A DNA stretch of 64,000 bases from Metallyticus violacea (Eukaryota; Arthropoda; Insecta; Mantodea; Metallyticidae): contig CM060840.1 in assembly GCA_030762175.1 (NCBI GenBank), forward strand, positions 41,184,001-41,248,000, written 5' to 3'. Within the stretch, counting starts at the first letter, position 1; each line of letters begins with the position of its first letter. Shown one piece after another: positions 50,583 through 60,300 of the stretch. The notes beneath the pieces were generated by a model. It made no database searches. It had not been told where the DNA came from and saw only the letters and a program-made list of their open reading frames with translations. The translations under genes were made by a program, and so were the position numbers.

Positions 50583-51180
50583 ACCAGGTGTAACAATAAG
50601 ATACGGTCAACTTTTCAGAACACATTCTTCACACGTAGAAGAAGAAAATGTTTTACATCGGAAACGCTTTATTTCCATGTTAGAACTCATTTTCTACAAC
50701 CTTTTATAGTACATTAATTATGGAAAACACATGAACAGAACGTACCAGCATATGTTAAGTTGTAATTCTTAGGTTCATTGCCAATATTTTGTGTTCCATT
50801 TGAACGAAGACAATGTTAATATGCGACCGGACTTTTATTTGTGGGAGCTTTTGAAAGCTCTTGTGTATCGAACCCCGGTACAGTGAGTCTTTGTGTCCGT
50901 ATTGTGGAAGTCTGCGAAATAATACACAGTTCTCTAGGGACACATCAGCGCATCCGAAACTCAATGCCACGGCGGGTTGATGCATGTATCAATGCTCGTG
51001 GAGGGGATTTTGAACATTTTGTTTGTACGTCCTGTTTCTGTGCGTTTCCCATGATTAATACATGAGTTCTAACATGGAAATAAAGCTTTGTCGCATCCCT
51101 GTTCATACAAAATATTTCCTTCTTCTACGTGTGAGGAATGTGTTCTGAAACTTTGGCCTTACCTTATTATTACACCCGGT
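50583..51180 (+). mobile_element. short mariner-like element with long (about 110 bp) terminal inverted repeats
   Basis: The left arm (50583-50690) and right arm (about 51063-51180) are imperfect reverse complements along their length, sharing 'ggtgtaa.aataag', 'ttcagaacacattc', 'cacacgtagaagaag' and 'atttccatgttagaactcat'. Between them about 370 bp remain of a mariner C-terminus: FYLWELLKALVYRTPVQ (about 50834), then in another frame RIVEVCEIIHSS, RIRNSMPRRVDACINARGG and DFEHFV (50898-51020). The N-terminal and catalytic regions are deleted, so the element is non-autonomous. Confidence 0.85.
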
Positions 51181-51760
51181 TTACATAGCTTTCGCATACA
51201 ATTTATTTATATGGAAATTATTAAATTATTTGATAATGTGTAAAATGAAGTACTTCACGTTTAGTGACTTGAACAGTTTACTGGTTCCTTTATATAAACG
51301 AATGTCAAAATTAATAAAAAATTTAAGTTATCACACGATTTCAGACAAAGGTTTAATTCTAATGTTATTCCCTTTATTTCACTAGAGGAAAAAGTTGAAC
51401 TGAAAGAAATTCAATCGATAAGATCGGTTATAATTTATAGAGTAATGGAGAATATATCAAATCAACGTATTTTAAAAACCTAATAGAAACGGTTACACAC
51501 CTCCTCTTTTTCTATAAACCGGTTATGAATATACTTTTTGTTACTGTAAGTATATTGCGAAGGGAGAAAAGTAACTAAGAACAGGGGAAAACCGTATAAT
51601 TTGGCAACTCTGCTATACATCCTTCCCATAGGTTTTGTCTATAATGATGTGTTATACCCTAAAAGCTTTACTCAGAACGTACTGGCCACTTTTTCTGTGG
51701 CCCACGTTGTAACCAAGTAACGCAGAAAATGACTGACGTGGAAGCGCCGTTTTCTTTAGC
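51181..51760. other. AT-rich stretch without recognised genes
   Basis: No motif-bearing frame or element ends were seen. Confidence 0.45.
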
Positions 51761-52370
51761 ACATCACAGTCTATTTGAGCCGAACACTGATTAGTCTTCA
51801 AGGCTATGGCGCAGATAAAACAGAAGGAAGAATCCCACTAATTAATTTTATGCCGCACCTTGGCTCGGGGCATAGAGCGGGAGCAAGTTTCTGGAGTGTG
51901 GAAATTACGCGGCTGAGAAGCATCAAAGAGACGGGGACGATGATGAGGGAGTGGGCGGAGGAGGGTGGGAGGGGACAGACAAGCGATGGGGAGGGCTGCA
52001 AGAATGCTAAAGGGGAGGCTAGGCGCATATTACGCAGCTGCCAGTGTGAGGTGCCAAGTAAACCGACCGATAGTCACCCCTCTACCGTTTTTGTACCGGT
52101 ACATGTGACCAGAAGGCACAGTGGCTAAAGGAGGTGTGCAAAGAGCATGTTAACCTCCCTTTTGTCACCGAGCCGAACTTCTCCTTCCCCTCGTCAGATC
52201 GCCCCTTTCTCTCCACACGCACTCAACTTGCCTTTTCAAAAAAAGAATATAAAAAGAGTAATAAAGGTTGCTACCTACTCGAGTGGGGGCAGGCTCCGCA
52301 GTCGGTACCCTGCAATTTGGAAGCGGCTCGGACTTACAGTATACACTCACTAGGGTAACATTCACTGGAG
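51761..52370. other. GC-richer island with overlapping open frames
   Basis: This block stands out by base composition, with G-rich plus strand at 51930-52020 and C-rich at 52150-52230. Open frames overlap on both strands (51775-52128, 52134-52358 and 52268-52486 plus; 51804-52028 and 52165-52461 minus), but none has a domain I recognise. Regulatory or conserved non-coding function, or an unknown repeat, are all possible. Confidence 0.35.
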
Positions 52371-53625
52371 ACATTATATGCAATTTATTACGTACAGTCA
52401 AGACAGAAAGAAAAATAAATATTCTACGTGCATATAATGGACTCAAGTCAACAAAACACAAATCTTCGAAATTTATGTGTATATAAAATGCTTTTTCACT
52501 TATAAGGAATAACTTCGGAACGTATTATTTACTGTTGCAGTGTTGCCACTACAGCTGTAAACAATATCAACATATGTCTACTGAGCTATTAACTTATTTT
52601 AAAATAGGCAGGTTTTCAAGTAAAGATGTTTACTAGTTTTGCATTTACGTAATTTTCTTTTGGAAGTGGAAATTTTCTTTCTTTCTTTTCCTCAGCACAT
52701 ATATTTAAATTCTTTGGAAATACATATTGGAAAAACTCCAAGTTTAAAAATTTCCCACTTTAAATTTGAATCAGTTATGACAAGCATATGACAAGCACAA
52801 GTGAGAAAGTATTTTCTTTTTAGGGGGAAAAAATGCACGAAATGGGTTTCAAGGTTGTCAACACTTCACAGCAGCCTAGATGTTAACATGCATTTTCTTT
52901 TTGCTGTTATTATATGCTGTTTTGCCGTTACTTTCTTTTCTAACAGATATTCTTACAATCTCTCTTCTTGTTCGTCCAGTTTTACTAAGGTATTTACAGT
53001 GAGATAATCCATTTTAGCACTAGCCTTTTAAAAAAACCTCCCATCTTGAATATTCCCATTATTAAATTAAATAAACAGCAGTGACATAAACTATTGTTCT
53101 CTTGAGAACCGTTTCGGCCATGAAGACATTTTTTCACGAGTCTTAAGTAGAAGACGAATGGTATAAAATACAAAATAAAGGGTTGTATCTCATTCATCCA
53201 GGAAGCAGTGCGTAAGTTTTTCATTAGTGTTATCAACGCAATGATTTCCTTAGAATAAAAAGTGGATATGTTATAAAATAATAGAACATTCTGCAGGTGA
53301 ATTGTCAAAATGATCACGATTGTGCGCTATAAACAACTTATGAACCTGTTATGTGCGTGCAATACATTCCTGGAAAGGATAAATATATGAATATAAATTT
53401 AAGCTTTTCCTTTCCGGAACATCTTACGGTGTAGCCTTTCATTTAGCAAAGACCCATACCTATGTAATTTACAGGCAAGTCGAAAGAGAAAGGCAAATAT
53501 ATTGCCAAAAATATCCACGTAATAGCCAAAGTTTAACAATATAAAAAGATGTGATGCAGCATCAGGAATCTAGTAAAGAATATACAAACATAGGTTTCAT
53601 ATTTAATAAATAACAGGAGATACTA
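52371..53625. other. AT-rich stretch upstream of the 30-bp array
   Basis: Frames at 52801-53007 (plus) and 52994-53317 (minus) lack motifs. No promoter or ATG-led exon could be tied to the array that follows. Confidence 0.45.
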
Positions 53626-54180
53626 AGGTGCTGAACCAGCCAAAACAACTGCTGTACATTTGGCTGAGCTTGTGCTCTTTCTAGCAGAATTGACTGAGCT
53701 TATCCTCTTGCTTGTAGATTTGGCTGTGTTGACTGATCTTGCGCTCTTGCTTGTTCAATTGGGTCAGCTTACGCTCATTCTTGCAGAGTTCACTGAGCTC
53801 ACTCTCTTTCTTGCAGAATTGGCTAAGCTTACGCTCTTTCTAGTAGAATTGGCTGAGCTTACGCTCTTTCTAGTAGAATTGGCTAAGCTTACGCTCTTTC
53901 TAGTAGAATTGGCTGAGCTTACGCTCTTTCTTGCAGAATTGACTAAGCTTACGCTCTTTCTTGCAGAATTGACTGAGCTTACGCTCTTTCTTGCAGAATT
54001 GACTAAGCTTACGCTCTTTCTAGTAGAATTGGCTGAGCTTACGCTCTTTCTTGCAGAATTGACTGAGCTTACGCTCTTTCTTGCAGAATTGACTAAGCTT
54101 ACGCTCTTTCTAGTAGAATTGGCTGAGCTTACGCTCTTTCTTGCAGAATTGACTGAGCTTACGCTCTTTCTTGCAGAATT

Positions 54181-54720
54181 GACTAAGCTTACGCTCTTTC
54201 TAGTAGAATTGACTGAGCTTACGCTCTTTCTAGTAGAATTGGCTAAGCTTACGCTCTTTCTAGTAGAATTGGCTGAGCTTACGCTCTTTCTAGTAGAATT
54301 GACTGAGCTTACGCTCTTTCTTGCAGAATTGACTAAGCTTACGCTCTTTCTAGTAGAATTGGCTGAGCTTACGCTCTTTCTTGCAGAATTGACTGAGCTT
54401 ACGCTCTTTCTTGCAGAATTGACTAAGCTTACGCTCTTTCTAGTAGAATTGACTGAGCTTACGCTCTTTCTAGTAGAATTGACTGAGCTTACGCTCTTTC
54501 TAGTAGAATTGACTGAGCTTACGCTCTTTCTAGTAGAATTGACTGAGCTTACGCTCTTTCTTGCAGAATTGGCTAAGCTTACGCTCTTTCTAGTAGAATT
54601 GACTGAGCTTACGCTCTTTCTTGCAGAATTGGCTAAGCTTACGCTCTTTCTAGTAGAATTGACTGAGCTTACGCTCTTTCTTGCAGAATTGACTGAGCTT
54701 ACGCTCTTTCTAGTAGAATT
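54181..54720. repeat. 540-bp block, first copy of a perfect internal duplication
   Basis: Eighteen consecutive 30-bp units whose variant order is identical, base for base as read, to 54721-55260. The unit before each copy differs in its last ten bases. Confidence 0.9.
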
Positions 54721-55260
54721 GACTAAGCTTACGCTCTTTCTAGTAGAATTGACTGAGCTTACGCTCTTTCTAGTAGAATTGGCTAAGCTTACGCTCTTTC
54801 TAGTAGAATTGGCTGAGCTTACGCTCTTTCTAGTAGAATTGACTGAGCTTACGCTCTTTCTTGCAGAATTGACTAAGCTTACGCTCTTTCTAGTAGAATT
54901 GGCTGAGCTTACGCTCTTTCTTGCAGAATTGACTGAGCTTACGCTCTTTCTTGCAGAATTGACTAAGCTTACGCTCTTTCTAGTAGAATTGACTGAGCTT
55001 ACGCTCTTTCTAGTAGAATTGACTGAGCTTACGCTCTTTCTAGTAGAATTGACTGAGCTTACGCTCTTTCTAGTAGAATTGACTGAGCTTACGCTCTTTC
55101 TTGCAGAATTGGCTAAGCTTACGCTCTTTCTAGTAGAATTGACTGAGCTTACGCTCTTTCTTGCAGAATTGGCTAAGCTTACGCTCTTTCTAGTAGAATT
55201 GACTGAGCTTACGCTCTTTCTTGCAGAATTGACTGAGCTTACGCTCTTTCTAGTAGAATT
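54721..55260. repeat. 540-bp block, second copy of a perfect internal duplication
   Basis: Identical in unit order to 54181-54720. The identity stops at 55265, where the next unit has gactgag instead of gactaag. Confidence 0.9.
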
Positions 55261-55758
55261 GACTGAGCTTACGCTCTTTCTTGCAGAATTGGCTAAGCTT
55301 ATGGTCTTTCTAGTAAAATAGACTGAGTTTACGCTCTTTCTTGTAGAATTGACTGAGCTTACGCTCTTTCTAGTAGAATTGACTGAGCTTACGCTCTTTC
55401 TTGCAGAATTAACTGAGCTTACGCTCTTTCTAGTAGAATTGACTGAGCTTACGCTCTTTCTTGCAGAATTGACTGAGCTTACGCTCTTTCTAGTAGAATT
55501 GACTGAGCTTACGCTCTTTCTTGCAGAATTGACTGAGCTTACGCTCTTTCTAGTAGAATTAACTGAGCTTACGCTCTTTCTTGCAGAATTGACTGAGCTT
55601 ACGCTCTTTCTAGTAGAATTGGCTGAGCTTACGCTCTTTCTTGCAGAATTGGCTGAGCTTACGCTCTTTCTTGCAGAATTGGGTGAGCTTATGGTCTTTC
55701 TAGTAAAATAGACTGAGTTTACGCTCTTTCTTGTAGAATTGGCTTAGCTTACGCTCAT

Positions 55759-56119
55759 TAAGAATCGTGTTCCCTAAAACATATATTTCAAATCTTTCTT
55801 TTAAAATTCTGGCGCAGTTAATATTTTTTATGCCTTTACTTTTTAATCTTTGTTTTTTAAAAAAAACATTTTTTCTATATATGTTCATTTACTGATTTCA
55901 ATATTCTTTCATAGAAATAGTATAATAGCATTAAATAGAATATTTAGCTTTATTTTATGTAGTGATTTTCCTGGTTTATTATATTAAAATTTATTTATAC
56001 ATAAATATTAAAGTGATCTCTAAAACCCTAGACATTTCATTTATATTAAATTCTTATTAATTTATGAAATATTGTACCCCAGAAGTATGTCATCGATATT
56101 TAAACTACTGCCATATTCA
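55759..56119. other. AT-rich stretch
   Basis: Very AT-rich with poly-A and poly-T runs. A minus-strand frame (55888-55700) runs into the array and is not gene-like. Confidence 0.5.
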
Positions 56120-56365
56120 TATTACCAAGTGGGATGGCTCAGGTGGTAACACTTGGAACTCGCGCTCGGGAGGAGCCAACTTCCTGATAGTTTTTTTCCT
56201 CGTAATTTCCCCCCTCTCCCCCTCCCCCTCGCTTAAGCGAATGCTGGCATGGAGCTTTCGAATTCTCCTCTCTCCAATTTCATACAGTTGGTTCTGTTAC
56301 AGGGTCTAAATTGCCGAGAGAGGTGGAATGGTGCGGTGTGACAGTGGCTTGCGCTTGGAAATATT
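56120..56365 (+). mobile_element. SINE family B, copy at 56.1 kb
   Basis: A tRNA-like start (gggatggctcaggtggtaac, with an A-box-like 'ggctcaggtggta') is followed by a diverged B-box region. The family core then appears: 'aatttcccccctctccccc', 'tctctccaatttcatacag', 'ttggttctgttacagggtct' and 'aggtggaatggtgcggtgtg'. It appears truncated relative to the 2.4-2.9 kb copy. Confidence 0.7.
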
Positions 56366-59300
56366 TCTGATTCGGCGTTTGTTACATAAGAAGCTTTTAT
56401 GAGGGGTTCAAAATCCTTGAAGGGGGTCTATACGCGTTGAGATTTTCTATTAGAAAATAATGTTAAAGACCATGTCTACAGCCATGTCTTACTGTCCATG
56501 GGCCTGACTGGCTGGTGTCTTCCTCACCTCATCCCTCTTATTAGGACGTAAACACAAACGAATAGCACTTAAGTAAACGCTGAAGTAGCAAGTTATCCTC
56601 CTCCAATCCTAATAAGTCAATCCAATACTTTCACATCCAGTTCATTGCCTCTGCAAAATATGTTGTTATTAGTATTAGAATTTGCTATATAAATTATTAG
56701 AGTTTCTCTGTAGTTCTAATGGTTATTTTGCAAACCAAAGGACTTCCATTATTCATCTCTCTCTGCCCTCTGCATATTCCATTATCAATCGCTTGTGTTA
56801 TATCTTCTGATTCTTTCCAATATATTCTTTGCTTATGCACTGCTATATGCATGTACATAGCTTCAGAAGCAGCACATATTCTCTCAGTATCCCGCAATGA
56901 TATAGTCGTGGCACTTATAATAGACTTTGCATCATTATTATCGATAATTTCGACGGAATAGGCACTATATTCACGAAATACACATCGCTACAAACCAATT
57001 ATTATTTAATTGCAATTGCTGTAGTATATTTAATAATTCAGCTCTTGTAGCTGTTACATTTGTTTGCTGCTTCAGTCTCTTTGGGTGAGGGGAAAATGGT
57101 GGCTTAAGAGAAGGCAGAAGTTAAATACGCTCTACATTTTCAATTAGTGTTAAAGAAATGTATAATATAACCACCAACTTTATGAAAATATTGGAAGGAT
57201 TTACGACTGTGGCAATATTTTGAGAAGTTTCAAAGCCTACTAATGGCGGCTTATAGAGATAATGGATCAATTAAGTCTTAATGGTATAATAAAGCAGATG
57301 TTTTGATAGGCAAACGCTTCTGGACGCAAATAATTTATTAAATATGAACGTAAACCACTTATTTAAATAATTTAGGGGTGAACTGCGTGTATTCATCACT
57401 TAATTCACAATTCGAATAAAACTACTTGGATTGGACTTTTGTGGAAAAAAAATTTCCACCCCAGATTGAAGAACAAACCAGTTCCATTTGTGCAAATACT
57501 GTAATTAGTTAATATTTGATCCTAAAAGATTTTCAATTAACATATGAAATTAAACAGTAATAGATAATGTATATGAACTAAAAGGTATACCGGAAAAAAA
57601 CTGCAGCTAAAACGAGAGGCTGCAAATTTTAAAACCAATGCTCTAGCACTGTATTCATCAGATTTTCGAAATAATGCATTACTTAATTAGAAAGGCGTGT
57701 GCGTGAAACAGTAATAGATTAAATAAATTCTAATTATAAAATTAGCTACAACATATGCAAAGGAAAGGAATGTCAACTTTAGCCTTTCCATATTAAAAGA
57801 GCACGTGAGAAGGAAAAAATAGTCGGTAAGTCCGATTTTAATATTGAGTGAGCCATACAAGTATAGACCAATTGCACGGCATTATTCCCAAGTTCGACAC
57901 AGTCGCACCTAGCAAGGTCATGCAACTTATGAAGGTTTATTAATAGCAAATGCATATGGTTCAACATATCGCATGAGTATTTAACTATATATTCGAACAC
58001 GATTTTTCTGGCGTTAGCTTTACGAATCTCAAATTATACTATAATCTAGTTAATACATTTCGGAAAAAGAGAACTGTTCGGGACAAGAAGAAAGAATACA
58101 AGCATTTATTCTCATCAAAGTAATACTAGGTAATGTTTTATTATTGCTTATATATGTCCCTTATATTTCCTGGTGCACAATTCTCAACGTATGAAATTCA
58201 GTATCCACTCCTTTTATCTTTCTCTCCATCTCTTTTGCCCTCCCTCTGTACGCTTCTCTCGTTTCATAAAAGAAAGTGCAGGTTAAAGAAAAAACAAAAG
58301 GCCCATTATAAATTTAGACCATGAGCTACCACGGTATAGATATAGACATGCAAACTTTCAAAAGAAACACAAGCAACTTGATTTGCGTTATTTTAATATC
58401 GCGCCGTTTCCCTACTTGAAGCGTTTTTCTTTCGCGTTCATTAGGAATAATAACTCCTCCTTATTTTTATTTTGCGCGAGGTAACCGATCGTAAATGGTT
58501 TTTTATATCGTCATTGTCTTAGGCCTATGAAAAAGTGCAAAGTGAGCCTTCGTCGTTTTATTCCCCAGCTTCCGGTTTTTCTCTCTTTATTTTCAAAGCA
58601 TGAAAACTGCTTGCAAAAAACGCGTTTAGACAAAGAAAGCATCAACATATTCAGCCTCCAGGAGTAAGCACATCTGCTGTCGTCATTTCAGTAACAGGTT
58701 TAATAATAACAAAGAATATCTAAAACAAAAGCATAAGTGGGAGAGAGTGTTTTCATATCAAAGCGGAAATTCGAAACGCTATCACCCGTGAAATGTTTTT
58801 GAAACTGATCGAAACGGAGATACAAAGACGGCCCATTATTTCAAATACCTTACCAGAGGATTTATATAGGGAGTTCAAATTTTTCCTTACCTATCCTTAG
58901 TGTTCATAAAAAATTTAGCCCAGAAACTTTCCAATCATTTCGCTTCGCACAGTTTGAAACGGAACATTATATCTAAGTGCGTCTTCTTTCTGTTGTAAAA
59001 TGAATCATAAAACACAAAACATGTCTTAAAAATATAAAACTTTTAAATATTTGGAGTAAATATACGTTGGAGCATTAATATGTTAACATTTGTGTCATCT
59101 GACAAGGAACTAAAACAGATTATTTGATACTGACAACTGGGTACGGAAAGATCAATTATCTTTGTTACTATCTTAATTGACAACTTTCATAGACACACAA
59201 ATACACATTTAACACAAGAAAGCTCTCTTTCTGCAATCACTTCCCATAAAGTTTCAGATTTTAAGCTTTGTAAGCCTGCACTAACACACCAGGCACGATC

Positions 59301-59504
59301 ACTTTTTAACTATATTTTCTCCTACCTCATTTTGAGTTGTAGTTTTACTCTTCTCCTTTCCTGTTTTTCTGCTTATAGTTCGTTCATATGTCAAATGGAT
59401 ACTCAGTGGGATCTTCTTTGGCTGGCACTCTTCGGAATGCTGTTTCCAACTCGTCTATTACACTCCCAATAAATTATAATTTATCCTACTACAAATACTG
59501 CTAA
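56366..59504. other. AT-rich stretch; GC-richer islet at about 58390-58630
   Basis: The islet around 58390-58630 has several CpG-bearing words (cgcgccg, cgcgagg) unlike its surroundings and no open frame of note. The rest, including frames at 56697-56897, 56719-56961 and 57779-58000, shows no family motif. Confidence 0.4.
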
Positions 59505-60300
59505 TACCACAACTGGACTATTGTGATGTTGTGTTAACTAATCTTAACGCAAAATTAAGCAATAGACTACAGCGTGTATAAAATGCGTGTATTCGTTATA
59601 TGTGGAAAATTCGTAATTATGGTGACGTTCCTCCTTCTTTCGTTGCTCTGTCCTGGTAGGACTAAACGATTTTAGAGTTTTGCATTCTTTTAATCTTCTT
59701 TTCCAAATTCTGTATACCGCTATCCCAGCATTCTTAGCTTTACGTTTTCAAAATTTACATGCATATCATTAGTTAGACACTAGGTCTCACCTCGATGATC
59801 TGCTTCTTATACCTTGCCATAAGAATTTCTTTATCATATACTATCTCCGTTACTAAGAACTGAAACATGCCCCCGAAGGAAGTAACGGGTTACTCCAACA
59901 GTGTCACAAGTTTCAACAATTCTTATTGAATAAATATTTAATGAAACTACAATCTGCCATTTTACCTTATTCATTAATCTTTTGTCTTTTCTTGATTCTT
60001 GTGATATAGATTTATTATTTGTTTTTATGCTTATGTTCATTTTAATTTATTCTCTTTATGTATTATTTAATTTAACTTATAACTATAACTTTTGTTGTAT
60101 TTAGGTTGGCAGAAACTGAAGTTTCATAAACATTTAAATGGTAGACTCTAGGTTTGATTAATACAAATTTAATCACTAGTTATAATTTGTAGCTGGATAT
60201 TGATTTCATATTTCTCTTACTTCATTCACCAGTGGGTTGAATGTAATTTTATTGTAATAGTTATATTGACAGTCCCAATGAATTAGAAAAAAAAAATTGT
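59505..60300 (+). pseudogene. non-LTR retrotransposon C-terminal relic with 3' end
   Basis: LDYCDVVLTNLNAKLSNRLQ (from 59514) is the LDYCDVVYNNLS...LQRxQN block of CR1/L2-like elements. NACIRYMWKIRNYGDVPPSF, VALSWLGLNDFRVLHSFNLL and then LDTRSHLDDLLLIPCHKNFF (about 59775-59834) follow in the family order. A stop and frameshifts occur within about 320 bp, and the final RLWNSLP block is lost. A 3' untranslated segment ('aaacatttaaatggtagact') lies near 60128-60147; the outer boundary, possibly the A-run at 60288-60297, is uncertain. It is distinct from, or strongly diverged relative to, the LINE at 16 kb. Confidence 0.75.

Larger units (their letters stand above)
53662..55758 (+). repeat. 30-bp tandem array (about 69 units) with long open frame
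   Basis: From 53731 to 55740 there are 67 consecutive 30-bp units. Two more plus a 9-bp partial precede them (53662-53730) and a partial unit follows (to about 55758). Most units start gactgagctt, gactaagctt, ggctgagctt or ggctaagctt and end tagtagaatt or ttgcagaatt; outer units are more diverged. Because 30 is divisible by three and the unit has no stop in one frame, the plus strand is open for 553 codons (TTG at 53660 to TAG at 55319-55321). Another 120 codons follow (55349-55711). The predicted 10-residue repeat is LTLFLVELTE with T/A, E/K and V/A variants. The frame is open only back to TAA at 53624 and has no ATG before 55301. I favour a non-coding minisatellite. Confidence 0.95.

Noticed and set aside
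51775..52128. 117-codon frame considered as a host gene exon
   Set aside because: No domain or splice context was recognised and several competing frames overlap it; kept only as a GC-rich island.
53662..55758. CRISPR-like array
   Set aside because: The units are direct tandem copies with no unique spacers, in an animal-type genome.
53662..55758. A canonical leucine-rich-repeat (LRR) protein gene
   Set aside because: LRR units are 20-29 residues with LxxLxLxxN; this is a 10-residue period without the conserved Asn, with no ATG and no signal peptide.
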